A DNA stretch of 64,000 nt from Echinicola marina (lineage in GTDB: Bacteria > Bacteroidota > Bacteroidia > Cytophagales > Cyclobacteriaceae): positions 3,221,501 to 3,285,500 of the forward strand of contig NZ_CP080025.1 of the NCBI RefSeq assembly GCF_020463795.1, written 5' to 3'. The notes under the pieces were generated by a model that saw nothing but the letters and a program-made list of their open reading frames with translations, did no database searches and was not told the DNA's origin. Shown here one piece after another: positions 9,073 through 19,281 of the stretch (position 1 is its first letter; every line of letters begins with the position of its first letter). The position numbers and the translations under genes were made by a program.

Positions 9073-10449
9073 ATGTTGAACATATCTGAAAATAGCATAG
9101 CTAAATACGTCAAGCAGAATGACTTTAGGGCATTTAGGGTACTGAAGGAAATAAGTTATTTCCAATTTTCAAGGAAATCCGTCATAATAATCCTTGTTGT
9201 TTTGTTGATTTGCCTCTTTTTACCTTGGACTCAAAATATTCAAACGGACGGTTATGTGACTACTTTATTTCCTGAACAGCGACCTCAGGCCATTCAGTCT
9301 ATTATCTCAGGTAGATTGGAAAAATGGTATGTAAGAGAAGGAGACTTTGTGGAGAAAGGCGATACTGTGGTGTTTATATCTGATGCGAAAAGTGAATATT
9401 TTGATCCTAAATTGATCGAGCGGACCCAAGAACAATTGGATGCGAAAGTGGAGAGCTCATCTTCATATGAAGCAAAAATAGCTGCCATTAGGGCCCAGTC
9501 TACAGCCTTGCAGGAAGCCATGCAATTAAAACTCCGTCAATTGGAAAATAAGATACTCCAAGCCAATAATAAGGTTCAAATGGATAGCATTGATTTGGTA
9601 GCATATAGCACCAATCTGCGGATTGCTGAAAACCAATTGACACGAACACAAGAATTATATGACAAAGGTCTTAAGTCCCTGACCGAGCTCCAAGAGAAGG
9701 AATTGAAGGTGCAAGAGGCCAATGCCAAGGTGACTGTTCAACGTAATAAACTTGTCAATCAGCGAAATGAGTTGTTGAACTTAGACCTGGAAATGTCAAC
9801 CGTAGAGCGGGAATACAGGGATAAGCTGGCAAAGGCACAGTCAGACACCCAATCGGCCTTATCTGCCAAACTGGGCACAATGGCAGAGGTTTCCAAATTG
9901 CGGAATCAACTTAGTAATTATGGTCAAAGGGCCAGTTTGTATTATGTCACTGCCCCACAATCCGGTTATATCACCAAGGCGGTGAAGAAGGGAATCGGAG
10001 AACTTATCAAAGAAGGAGCAGACATTGTATCCATTATGCCTCAGGACTATGATTTGGCTGTAGAGGTTTATGTAAGACCTCAGGATTTGCCGCTTATCAA
10101 ACAAGACAATAAAGTAAGTTTGCGTTTTGATGGTTGGCCAGCTATAGTCATCAGTGGATGGCCAGAAGCTTCCACTGGTGTATTTACAGGAAAAGTAGTG
10201 GCCATTGACAGGTTCATCAGTTCAAATGGTTATTATAGACTATTAGTCAGCCCAGACCAAGAGGATAGGCCTTGGCCAGAAAAATTAAGCATGGGAACTG
10301 GCGTAAGAACCTTTTTATTGCTGAACAATGTACCGATCTGGTATGAATTGTGGAGGCAGCTTAATGGCTTCCCTGCGGATTATTATACTGAGGAAAAGAC
10401 AAATCCTAAACCATTGAAACTAAAGGCACCACTGAAATCAGTTAAATAA
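9073..10449 (+). CDS. HlyD-family periplasmic adaptor of the export system
   Basis: A 458-residue membrane-fusion protein. One membrane helix lies near residues 36-52 (VIIILVVLLICLFLPW). It is followed by a biotinyl-lipoyl half motif (SGRLEKWYVREGDFVEKGD), a long alpha-helical hairpin over about residues 110-290 rich in Q, E and K, and the second lipoyl half plus beta-barrel domain from ITAPQSGYI-type sequence (here VTAPQSGYITKAV). This family bridges the inner-membrane exporter and an outer-membrane TolC channel. It starts 6 bp after the ATPase gene and ends 8 bp before the TolC-like gene, so the three are surely one transcript. Confidence 0.93.
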   Translation: MLNISENSIAKYVKQNDFRAFRVLKEISYFQFSRKSVIIILVVLLICLFLPWTQNIQTDGYVTTLFPEQRPQAIQSIISGRLEKWYVREGDFVEKGDTVVFISDAKSEYFDPKLIERTQEQLDAKVESSSSYEAKIAAIRAQSTALQEAMQLKLRQLENKILQANNKVQMDSIDLVAYSTNLRIAENQLTRTQELYDKGLKSLTELQEKELKVQEANAKVTVQRNKLVNQRNELLNLDLEMSTVEREYRDKLAKAQSDTQSALSAKLGTMAEVSKLRNQLSNYGQRASLYYVTAPQSGYITKAVKKGIGELIKEGADIVSIMPQDYDLAVEVYVRPQDLPLIKQDNKVSLRFDGWPAIVISGWPEASTGVFTGKVVAIDRFISSNGYYRLLVSPDQEDRPWPEKLSMGTGVRTFLLLNNVPIWYELWRQLNGFPADYYTEEKTNPKPLKLKAPLKSVK

Positions 10450-10457
10450 TTTCCTTA

Positions 10458-11858
10458 ATGCGCACAAAAGTATCGATATATTATCTTCTTTTTCTGCTCC
10501 TTGGCTGCCCTATTTTCAGTGAGGCCCAGTCATTGGATACTTTGGATTATGAAGTCTTTATACAAAAGGTCATCACACACCATCCGCTCTCACAAAAGGC
10601 CAAGTTAAATGACCTGAGGGCTGAAGCGAGTATTAGAGCGGCAAGAGGAAATTTCGACCCAGTATTGGAGTCCAGTTTTGATGAGAAGCTTTATTCGGAT
10701 AAGACGTATTACAGAAAATCTGCTTCGAGTTTGAGGATTCCGACTGTTGCCGGGCTTGATTTAATTGCCGGTTATGAAAAGAACTCAGGTACCTATTTGA
10801 ACCCAGAGAACCAAACGGGGACAAATGGTCTTTGGAATGCTGGAATTGAGCTTAATGTCCTTCAAGGACTCTTGATGGATGAGGGAAGGACAGCTTTGCG
10901 ACAAGGAAAGGCCTATGCAGCCATTGCAGAGCAGCAAAAGACCCTTCAGACCAATGACCTTTATTTCAGTGCTACTGAAGCATATCTTTATTGGGCCAAT
11001 AGCCATGAGGCTTTGGCTATTGTGAATGAAAGTATCACATTGGCAGAAAATTACTTTCAGAATACCAAAACTTCATTCTTTAATGGTGAAAAGACGGCTA
11101 TCGATACTGTGGAGGCTTATATCATGTGGCAAGACCGTAAAAACCTCCTTCAATCCGTCAAGTCAAGCTATACTGCCACGCAGAAAAACCTCGAAAATTA
11201 CCTATGGGATGAGGAAGGCTGGTATGCTTTGGACCAAAAGGTGCCGGATAGCCTAATGGTCATTACAGGACAGGGAGAGACGGGGGATTTTTCATTGGAC
11301 TCCCTGGATGCCCATCCCGTGTTACAGGAAGCCAGATCCAAAGTGACCTTGATGGAGGCTGAGAGAAGGATGAAGCAGGAAAAGTTGCTGCCAAAATTGA
11401 AGTTAAAATATATGCCATTGTTAAGCCCTGATGGAGAGGGCTTGCCTGGATATAACAATAATGATTATAAATGGGGCTTTTCTTTTAGCTTTCCTCTATT
11501 ATTGAGAGGGGAAAGGGGAAATCTACAATTGGGCAAGGTAAAAGTCATGGAAAAGCAGTTGGAACTGGAAAATAAAACCATAGAACTACAAAATAAGGTC
11601 CTTAACAGCCTAGAACAAATAGACTTTCTAATGACCCAAGAGTCCATACAATTACAAAATGTAGATGGTTATGAGAAATTGCTATGGGCAGAAAATGAAA
11701 AGTTCAAGATGGGGGAAAGTTCTGTTTTTCTTCTCAATAAAAGGCAGGAGAAATACCTGGAAGGTCAATTGAAACTGATTGACCTGATCACAAAACGTCA
11801 GTTGGAACAATTGAAGTTCAGGTATTATACCAATACTTTGCTGGCTCCAGATGAATAG
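10458..11858 (+). CDS. TolC-family outer-membrane channel of the export system
   Basis: A 466-residue protein with a signal peptide ending near EAQS and the duplicated helical layout of outer-membrane efflux proteins: AKLNDLRAEASIRAARGNFDP in the first repeat and EARSKVTLMEAERRMKQEKLLPKL in the second, followed by barrel strands. It should supply the trans-periplasmic channel for the upstream HlyB/HlyD pair. The gene is last in the operon and converges with the hybrid regulator gene, with only 12 bp between the two stop codons. I see no terminator there, so antisense read-through is possible. Confidence 0.92.
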   Translation: MRTKVSIYYLLFLLLGCPIFSEAQSLDTLDYEVFIQKVITHHPLSQKAKLNDLRAEASIRAARGNFDPVLESSFDEKLYSDKTYYRKSASSLRIPTVAGLDLIAGYEKNSGTYLNPENQTGTNGLWNAGIELNVLQGLLMDEGRTALRQGKAYAAIAEQQKTLQTNDLYFSATEAYLYWANSHEALAIVNESITLAENYFQNTKTSFFNGEKTAIDTVEAYIMWQDRKNLLQSVKSSYTATQKNLENYLWDEEGWYALDQKVPDSLMVITGQGETGDFSLDSLDAHPVLQEARSKVTLMEAERRMKQEKLLPKLKLKYMPLLSPDGEGLPGYNNNDYKWGFSFSFPLLLRGERGNLQLGKVKVMEKQLELENKTIELQNKVLNSLEQIDFLMTQESIQLQNVDGYEKLLWAENEKFKMGESSVFLLNKRQEKYLEGQLKLIDLITKRQLEQLKFRYYTNTLLAPDE

Positions 11859-11870
11859 CTGCAAATCTTG

Positions 11871-14800
11871 TCAGTCTGTAATCGTCTTTTTAGAGGAGAT
11901 TTCAGAGGGGAGGTAGCCAAATTCCTCCTTGAACAATTTTCGGAAATATTTGGGATTGTTAAAACCTATTTCATATGCGGCCTGAGCTACACCGAGGTTT
12001 TCTTCTTTGATCAGATAAGCCGCCCGTTTGATTTTTACGCTACGCACATATTGATTGATGTTTTTGCCTGTCAAGGCCTTTAATTTGCGGAAAAGAGAAG
12101 TCCTGCTCATGCCCATGAGTTGGGAAAGGGTATCCACGTCGGTCTGTTGTTCGGCCAGTTGTTCTAGGATGTGGCTTTCTAGCCGCTTAAGAAAAGCCTT
12201 TTCTTTGGAAATGGCCGTTTTTTGTCCTTCATTCAGTTGATGTTCGTCGGCCAGTTCTCCCAAATAGTATTCCCTCAATCTGATTTTTGCATCCAGGAGG
12301 TTTTTGATTCTTGAGAGTAGGATTTGACCATTAAATGGTTTGGTAAGGTACTCGTCCGCTCCTTCACCAAATCCACTGGTGATACTCTCCACATTGTCTT
12401 TGGCAGAAAGCAAAATGACGGGAATATGTGTAGTGGCTTTTTCCCTTTTTAGTTCGCCGCATAGATCAATACCATTTCTGACAGGCATCATAATGTCAGA
12501 AATAATGATGTCGGGAATATATTGGAGGGCCTTTTCCATTCCTTCTTGTCCATCCCCGGCATGAAGCAGGTCATAGTTGTCTCCCAGCAATTGATCCAAA
12601 TAAGATAAGATCTGAGGATTATCATCTATAAGCAGAACCACTTTTTTTTCTTCTTTAAGGTCCAAGTTGGGTTTAGGGATGGTGATTTCTTGATGGTCCA
12701 AACGAGGTGACCACATAGTACTGCTGTTCAGCTTGGCATCTTCTATTGCTTCAGTATCGGTTTCCAGTTTTTGAAGGGGCAATGTGACAGAGAAAATGCA
12801 GCCCATACCTGCTTGGCTTACCAGTGAAATGTGTCCCTGATGATCTTCCACTAATCGTTTGGTCAAGGCCAATCCAATGCCTGTTCCCTGTGAGGGGTTA
12901 GTGGAGCCGCTTTGATAATACCAGTTAAATATCCTGTCCTGGTTTTCTAAAGGAATGCCAGGCCCATTATCGCTGACAGTAATTTCATATTGGTCTGCAT
13001 GTGTTTTCAGACTAAGGCTTACCTTATCACCGGGACGGCAGTATTTTAGGGCATTGGATAGTAGGTTGTTGACGATGATATGCAACTTTTCCAGGTCAAT
13101 GGCTGCCACAAAGTCCTCTTGAGGAAACTTGGTTTCAAGTGTTATTTTTCGGTGTTGGGCCAAGGGCTGGTATTCTTCTGCCCATTGCTGTATAGGGCTG
13201 AGGATATAGTGGTTCTTTAGTTCAAGTTTGTTGATATCCAGTTCAGATTTTCTGAATTCCAACAACTTATTGATCATTTCCAACAGGTATTGGGCATTTT
13301 TTTGGACAAGCAACAGTCTCTTTCTTTGGGGAGTATTTTTAAGCTCTAGAAGCATGTCCTCGATAGGTGCCATGATCAGGGTGAGGGGTGTTTTCAGCTC
13401 ATGGGAAAAACCGGTAAAGAACCTGGCTCGTTCTTCATTGAGTTCATGTTCTAGGCTGCGTTGTTTCTTTTCAAATAGTAGTGAGTTTTTCAACTTCAAC
13501 CGATCGGCATAATATTTCATGCCACCGATAACCATTGCCGCCAAGATTGTTATGTATATCAAATAAGCCGGCCAGGTTTTCCAAAATGGAGGGGCAATGG
13601 CAATCATCATCTGGTTTTCGGCAAAATGATTGGAATTGCTATGGGCACGGACTTTCAATACATAATCTCCAGGAGGAATATTACTCAGGTTGGCCGTGCC
13701 TATATGACTGGTTTCTATCCATTGGTCATGAAAAGGTTCCAACTTATAAGCATAGCTGATATCATTACCATGGGGGAATTTTAGGGCCACAAAATCCAAT
13801 GAAACCAAGGATTGGTCATGGCTAAGATTTAACTGATGTAAATAGGGAATATCCTGTGATAGGTGGATTTTTTCATCCGCACTCCCAATATTTACTTCAT
13901 TATTCATCAAGCGCAGTTCAGTGAATATTAAGGGATAATTATCAGTTTGTTGTTGTAGCGCAGCAGGAGAGAATACATTGATGCCCTTGTTTCCCCCAAA
14001 ATAGATCAATCCGGTATCACTGGTTAGGGCAGCTCCGATATTGAATTCACTTTGCTGTATGTTGTTAAATGCATTCAAGTTACCGACTTCATTGGTGTTT
14101 GGATCAAAAAAGCTGATTCCTCGAAAAGTTCCCAACCAAATTTTACCATCTTTGCCTCGGGTAATGCTATTGATTGTATTATTGCTCAGTCCATGGTCTT
14201 GTGTAAATACTGCCACGGTTTTATTATTGGGATCTAAGCGGATCAAGCCTTCGTATCTACTGCCAGCCAGAATATCACCATTGTCTAATCGCTGTATGCT
14301 AAAGATGATATTGCCCGGAAAGCCATAGACCGTGGACTCATTGAACTGTTCTTGTTCACCTGTTAGGTAGTTGTATCGGATGATTCCATTTCCAAAAGTA
14401 GCCAGCCAGAGATTTCCCAGGTCATCTTCTGTGATATCTCGGATGTCGATTTTGCCAAGCTGCCTTACATAGTCAAAATCATCTATAGGTGGATGATAGC
14501 GATAAAGTCCACCACGATTGGTGCCGACCCAAATTTGGCCTTTCTTTCCCTCAAAAATCACCCTGACATCATTGCCATTTTCTTGGGATCCTTGTAGGTA
14601 TTGCTTGAATTCTCCATGGCGATGTACCAATCGATTAAGCCCACCCTGGTAGGTCCCTGCCCAGACCCTCCCTTTACTATCTTCCAAAATAGACAAGATA
14701 TAATTATTAGAAAGGCTTGATGCATTGGTGTCATGGTGTTCGTAATGCGATATTTGACCGGTTTTTGGTATATAATGGTCCAGTCCACCTCCATCAGTAC

Positions 14801-15962
14801 CTATCCAGATACTGCCATTTTTGCCAGATGCCAGCGAACCAATTCTATTATGGGAGATGGTTTCACTCACCGATAAATTTCGCTGTATCAATTGTATGGG
14901 GTCCCCATTGGGGTTGACCACGTTGATGCCGGTACTGGTTCCGATCCACATATTTCCATCTCTGGCCAGCTTTAGGGAGGCTACGGTTCTGTTATATACA
15001 CTCGCTCCATCATTTCTGGGAAGAAACCACTGTATGGCCAGTTGATTTTCATTCAATAATTTGTTGGGGTCAATGATGTTCAGCCCACCATTTCGAGTGC
15101 CGACCCACATTTGGCCCTTATTGTCTTTTTCGAAACACAAGACATTTTCATCAGAAAGCCCATTTTGGGGAGATGCGGCAGTCTGTACGTTAAGCGTGTC
15201 ACCTTGATGGGTGATCACTTGGATTCCTCGATTACCTCCAATCCATAAATTGCCCAGATCATCTGTGAATAGGCTGTTAATATTAGCAGCGATTTTACTT
15301 GAATTGATCCGCTGAAGGCTTTTTGTCTTATAGTTGATTTTGTTGAGGCCATTGTCAAACGTGCCTACCCATAAAATAGAATCTCCCTGAAATGCCAAAG
15401 CGTTTACCTGATTGGAAGAGAGGGAATTTTTATCCTCAGGTTCATGGAAAAAAGAATATAGCACTTTTTTCTGATCAATGATTTGCAGACCTCCCCAATA
15501 GATTCCTACGGCCGTATTCCCATCAGGAGTATTAATGGTACAGTTTACATTATTTTCAATTAACCCAAAATTTTTTCCCTTAAGTTCAAAAAGATCAGCT
15601 TTGGGATCATAAATGCTAAGACCAGCACCTGTGGAGAGGAGTAGTTGGTTGTTTTGGTTCAGCTGTATTTGTTGGATATAATTGTCTGCCGGCCCCTTCT
15701 TGGGAATGCGATTTCGTTTACGATAGACGGTGAACTTTTGGCCGTCATATCGATTCAATCCCTCCAAGGTGGCAATCCAAATAAAGCCTAATGAATCCTG
15801 CTCAATACTGTTGATGTAATTATGGGAGAGTCCTGAGGCGACATCTAACAGGTAAAAGGTGAGCTGATTTTGGTCCTCAAAAATAGATTCTTTTTGGTCT
15901 TCTTGGGCAAAACTGACAGCAATGAAACTAAAGATAAATAGGGCTATTAGGGAAATCTTCAT
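11871..15962 (-). CDS. Hybrid two-component system regulator (propeller sensor, kinase, receiver, AraC output)
   Basis: A 1363-residue HTCS protein. Order: signal peptide (about 1-19); two seven-bladed propellers of Reg_prop repeats (WIGT, LWLATFGNG, IWIGTDGGG type) to about 690; Y_Y_Y domain near 700-790; one membrane helix near 797-817; HisKA with SHELKTPL (His854); HATPase with NNLLSNALKYC, DNGPGIP and GTGIGLAL; receiver with VVLLIDDN and phospho-acceptor Asp1156 in SDIMMP; and a C-terminal AraC-type HTH (MSRTSLFRKLKALTG, IGFNNPKYFRKLF). Such proteins sense periplasmic oligosaccharide and activate the adjacent PUL. It is divergent from SusC at 16175, and direct repeats in the shared promoter region are its likely targets. 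Confidence 0.96.
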   Translation of the reverse strand: MKISLIALFIFSFIAVSFAQEDQKESIFEDQNQLTFYLLDVASGLSHNYINSIEQDSLGFIWIATLEGLNRYDGQKFTVYRKRNRIPKKGPADNYIQQIQLNQNNQLLLSTGAGLSIYDPKADLFELKGKNFGLIENNVNCTINTPDGNTAVGIYWGGLQIIDQKKVLYSFFHEPEDKNSLSSNQVNALAFQGDSILWVGTFDNGLNKINYKTKSLQRINSSKIAANINSLFTDDLGNLWIGGNRGIQVITHQGDTLNVQTAASPQNGLSDENVLCFEKDNKGQMWVGTRNGGLNIIDPNKLLNENQLAIQWFLPRNDGASVYNRTVASLKLARDGNMWIGTSTGINVVNPNGDPIQLIQRNLSVSETISHNRIGSLASGKNGSIWIGTDGGGLDHYIPKTGQISHYEHHDTNASSLSNNYILSILEDSKGRVWAGTYQGGLNRLVHRHGEFKQYLQGSQENGNDVRVIFEGKKGQIWVGTNRGGLYRYHPPIDDFDYVRQLGKIDIRDITEDDLGNLWLATFGNGIIRYNYLTGEQEQFNESTVYGFPGNIIFSIQRLDNGDILAGSRYEGLIRLDPNNKTVAVFTQDHGLSNNTINSITRGKDGKIWLGTFRGISFFDPNTNEVGNLNAFNNIQQSEFNIGAALTSDTGLIYFGGNKGINVFSPAALQQQTDNYPLIFTELRLMNNEVNIGSADEKIHLSQDIPYLHQLNLSHDQSLVSLDFVALKFPHGNDISYAYKLEPFHDQWIETSHIGTANLSNIPPGDYVLKVRAHSNSNHFAENQMMIAIAPPFWKTWPAYLIYITILAAMVIGGMKYYADRLKLKNSLLFEKKQRSLEHELNEERARFFTGFSHELKTPLTLIMAPIEDMLLELKNTPQRKRLLLVQKNAQYLLEMINKLLEFRKSELDINKLELKNHYILSPIQQWAEEYQPLAQHRKITLETKFPQEDFVAAIDLEKLHIIVNNLLSNALKYCRPGDKVSLSLKTHADQYEITVSDNGPGIPLENQDRIFNWYYQSGSTNPSQGTGIGLALTKRLVEDHQGHISLVSQAGMGCIFSVTLPLQKLETDTEAIEDAKLNSSTMWSPRLDHQEITIPKPNLDLKEEKKVVLLIDDNPQILSYLDQLLGDNYDLLHAGDGQEGMEKALQYIPDIIISDIMMPVRNGIDLCGELKREKATTHIPVILLSAKDNVESITSGFGEGADEYLTKPFNGQILLSRIKNLLDAKIRLREYYLGELADEHQLNEGQKTAISKEKAFLKRLESHILEQLAEQQTDVDTLSQLMGMSRTSLFRKLKALTGKNINQYVRSVKIKRAAYLIKEENLGVAQAAYEIGFNNPKYFRKLFKEEFGYLPSEISSKKTITD

Positions 15963-16030
15963 CTGTGTACAATCACGACATTAGAACTCAAAAATGCCAA
16001 TAAAATCGCAAATAAACATCATTTGGCCAT

Positions 16031-16062
16031 TTTGTCCCCCCTAGTTTGCTGATTTGTCCCCC
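16031..16062. promoter_or_regulatory. Twin direct repeat, probable binding site of the hybrid regulator
   Basis: TTTGTCCCCC occurs at 16031-16040 and again at 16053-16062, exactly 22 bp apart (two helical turns, so both copies face the same side). It lies in the 212-bp gap between the hybrid regulator and SusC genes, about 110-145 bp upstream of SusC. C-runs stand out in this AT-rich gap. AraC-type output domains bind direct repeats, so this is the obvious candidate operator; the link is inferred. Confidence 0.55.
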
Positions 16063-16174
16063 TTCTCATTGTGGCACAATTCCGAAAATTGCTTTTGTAT
16101 TCGATGAAGTAAGGGAAGCTTGCTGGACATCGAAACAAAGATCAGTAATTATTAACAATTAACCTCAAAAGAAC

Positions 16175-19100
16175 ATGCCAACAAAATTACAAGCCAAGGC
16201 TTGGCTTTATTGCATGTCATTAGTTTTGCTAATGCTGTGTGCCGTGCCTAATGTTTTTGGTCAGCAACAAATAAATGGCCAAGTATTCGATGAAAATGGT
16301 TTGGGACTCCCTGGTGCGTCAGTACTAGTTTTGGGAACTTCCAATGGTACCGTTACTGATTTGGATGGTAATTTTAAATTGTCCGTTTCAGCTGAAAATC
16401 CTGTATTGAAAATCTCCTTTATAGGATATGAATCTCAAGAAATCTCCTTGGACGGAAGAAGTACGGTTCAGGTAACCCTGCAGCCAGACATGCAATCACT
16501 CAATGAAGTAGTGGTGGTAGGTTATGGTGAACAGAAGAAGGCTACTTTGACAGGATCCGTTTCCCAGGTGGAAGGTAGGGATTTACAGAACAGTCCCCAG
16601 CCAAATGTTTCCAATTCATTGGCTGGTAGATTTTCCGGTATAATAGCCAATAACCGGGGCGGTGAGCCGGGATATGATGGCTCCAGTTTTAATATCCGTG
16701 GTTTGGCAACTACTGGTAATAATGATGTGTTGGTGGTGATCGATGGTGTGCCGGGTCAGATTGGAGGCTTGGAGCGTTTGAACCCAAATGATATAGAGAG
16801 TGTGTCTGTATTGAAAGATGCCTCTGCTGCTATTTATGGTTCAAGGGCTGCCAATGGGGTGATCTTGGTAACTACCAAAAGAGGCCAAGAGGGTAAGCCT
16901 GTTATTTCTTATAGCTTTAACCAAGGTTTCTCTTCCCCGACCAGATTGCCTGAAATGGCTGATGCCGTGACTTATGGGCAGATAAGGAATGAAATTGCCT
17001 ATTATAATAACCCCGATGGAGGGCTTAACCAAATTTATTCTGAGGAGCAATTGGCACTTTTTGGGAATGGCTCGGATCCATTGAACTACCCCAATACAGA
17101 CTGGGCAGCTGCCGCCTTGAACAATGTAGCTTTACAAAATCAACACAATTTAAGTGTTCGTGGAGGATCAGAATCAGTGAATTATTTTGTTTCGCTGGGT
17201 AAAACCGGCCAAGATGGTCTCTACAAAGACGGTGCAACGCGATATGATCAATATAGCTTTAGGACCAATCTGGATGCTGACATAACTGATAGACTTACAG
17301 TAGGTCTTTCCTTAGCGGGTAGAAAAGAAGATCGTCAATTCCCCACTTCAAGTGCAGGATCGATTTTTAGATCTATTTATCGTGCTTATCCTACCGTATC
17401 AGCCGTTTATCCAAATGGGCTGCCTTCTTCCGGTATTGAGAACAGTAACCCTGTGATGATGGCGACGGAAGCTGGAGGTTTGACACAAAACCCGAAATAT
17501 GTATTCAATGGAATTTTGAGAGGTAGTTATGATTTGCCTTTCCTTGAAGGATTGTCAGTGGATGGCTTCTTCTCAGTAGATGAAAGCTCCAATAGAAATA
17601 GGACATTTAGTACGCCTTACACGCTTTATAACTATGACTCAGGGACAGATGCTTACAATCCAGTAGTAGTAGGAGGAGGCCCTGATCAGCAGGCAACACT
17701 TTCTGAAGAACATTATACCCAGTCCATGATGGTTTCCAATATTAAGTTGAACTTCAAGCATTATTTCGGAGATCATTTTGTGGATGCATTTGTGGGCTAT
17801 GAACAAAGTGAAAACAGAACCCATACCATGGGGGCTTCCCGATTGCACTTCCCAACATCAGAAACACCTGAATTGTCTCAAGGTGGAGCCGCAGCATCCG
17901 ATTATGATAACTGGGGTAGCAGTTATAACTATACCCGAAAAAGTTATATTAGCCGCTTAGCTTATAATTTTCAGGAAAAGTACCTTGCCGAAGTACAAAT
18001 GAGGGTGGATGGCTCTTCTAATTTTCCCTCTGGTGAGCGATATGGTTTTTTTCCTTCCGTGTCAGCAGGTTATAGGATTTCGGAAGAAAATTGGTTCCGT
18101 AATAATGTGGGATTCTTTGATGATCTTAAAATCAGGGCATCCTATGGTAAGCTAGGGAATGATAATGTGGGACAGTTCCAATATTATGATAACTACTCCT
18201 TCAATAATCGCTATGTGATCGGTGATGAAGTAGTAACTGGAATTGATTTGACTAGATTGGGCAATCCTAATATTACCTGGGAGGTAGCCACCAAAACCGA
18301 TATTGGCTTCAATGCTGTGTGGTTACAAAACTTCACCACTGAATTTATTTATTTCCAACAGGATAGAAGTAAAATCTTGACCACGAGAAATGCATCTATT
18401 CCAGGTACTTCAGGTATCGTAAACCCTTATGATGGAGAAACCCTAGTGCCCGCTGAAAATATTGGTGAGGTAAAAAGCCAAGGGGTGGAGGCTACATTAG
18501 GATATGAGAATAATAAAAGAGCCTTCACTTATGGTGTGTCTGGAAACTTTACCTATGCTAAAAATGAATTGTTGTTTATCGATGAAGCAGCTGGTGTATT
18601 GGATTACCAGCGTCAGACAGGTCGTCCGATGAATACTTATTTATTATACAATGCCATCGGTATTTTTAGAACCCAAGAGGATTTGGACAACTATCCTCAT
18701 GTCCCAGGAGCACAGCTTGGGGACTTGATCTATGAAGATTACGATGGCGATGGGGAAATCACCGCAGATGATATGACCCGTTCTAAATACGGAAATATTC
18801 CTCAAATTACCTTTGGTATGACCTTGCATGCGGAGTATAAGAATTTTGATTTCTCTGCAGTCATCTCGGGACAAAGTCAGGTAAACCAGTATGTGCTGCC
18901 AGAGTCAGGTACTGTAGGTAATTTCTATAGCAGCTGGGCAGATAACCGTTGGAGCCCTACCAATACCGAAGGGAGTTTTCCAAGAGTAAGTGAAAGGTCT
19001 TCCTCTGCTGTAAGTGGAGGACTTTACCGAAATAATTTCTGGTTGAATGATGCCACTTTTGCCAGGTTGAAAAATATACAGATCGGCTATAATCTTCCTC

Positions 19101-19270
19101 AAAGCTTCCTGGATAAGTACTCTCTTGGTAGCCTTAGGGTATATGCCAATGCCTTTAACTTGTTGACCATTACCGGTGTGAAAGACTATGATCCAGAAGG
19201 GTCTAGTGAAAGTGGACAATTCTATCCACAGCAAAAAATCATTAACCTGGGTGTAAATATTCAATTTTAA
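16175..19270 (+). CDS. SusC/RagA-family TonB-dependent transporter of the GH30/GH2 locus
   Basis: A 1031-residue TonB-dependent transporter: signal peptide ending VFGQ, carboxypeptidase-like regulatory domain (NGQVFDENGLGLPGASV), SusC box LNEVVVVGYGEQKKATLTGSV near residue 110, plug (FNIRGLATTGNNDVLVVIDG, SRAANGVILVTTKRG), then the barrel ending in GVNIQF. No STN domain, consistent with control by the divergent HTCS rather than by a sigma/anti-sigma pair. It should import the oligosaccharide released at the cell surface. SusD follows after 11 bp. The ATG at 16175 precedes a good signal peptide and was kept. Confidence 0.96.
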   Translation: MPTKLQAKAWLYCMSLVLLMLCAVPNVFGQQQINGQVFDENGLGLPGASVLVLGTSNGTVTDLDGNFKLSVSAENPVLKISFIGYESQEISLDGRSTVQVTLQPDMQSLNEVVVVGYGEQKKATLTGSVSQVEGRDLQNSPQPNVSNSLAGRFSGIIANNRGGEPGYDGSSFNIRGLATTGNNDVLVVIDGVPGQIGGLERLNPNDIESVSVLKDASAAIYGSRAANGVILVTTKRGQEGKPVISYSFNQGFSSPTRLPEMADAVTYGQIRNEIAYYNNPDGGLNQIYSEEQLALFGNGSDPLNYPNTDWAAAALNNVALQNQHNLSVRGGSESVNYFVSLGKTGQDGLYKDGATRYDQYSFRTNLDADITDRLTVGLSLAGRKEDRQFPTSSAGSIFRSIYRAYPTVSAVYPNGLPSSGIENSNPVMMATEAGGLTQNPKYVFNGILRGSYDLPFLEGLSVDGFFSVDESSNRNRTFSTPYTLYNYDSGTDAYNPVVVGGGPDQQATLSEEHYTQSMMVSNIKLNFKHYFGDHFVDAFVGYEQSENRTHTMGASRLHFPTSETPELSQGGAAASDYDNWGSSYNYTRKSYISRLAYNFQEKYLAEVQMRVDGSSNFPSGERYGFFPSVSAGYRISEENWFRNNVGFFDDLKIRASYGKLGNDNVGQFQYYDNYSFNNRYVIGDEVVTGIDLTRLGNPNITWEVATKTDIGFNAVWLQNFTTEFIYFQQDRSKILTTRNASIPGTSGIVNPYDGETLVPAENIGEVKSQGVEATLGYENNKRAFTYGVSGNFTYAKNELLFIDEAAGVLDYQRQTGRPMNTYLLYNAIGIFRTQEDLDNYPHVPGAQLGDLIYEDYDGDGEITADDMTRSKYGNIPQITFGMTLHAEYKNFDFSAVISGQSQVNQYVLPESGTVGNFYSSWADNRWSPTNTEGSFPRVSERSSSAVSGGLYRNNFWLNDATFARLKNIQIGYNLPQSFLDKYSLGSLRVYANAFNLLTITGVKDYDPEGSSESGQFYPQQKIINLGVNIQF

Positions 19271-19281
19271 TTCCGATCGAC

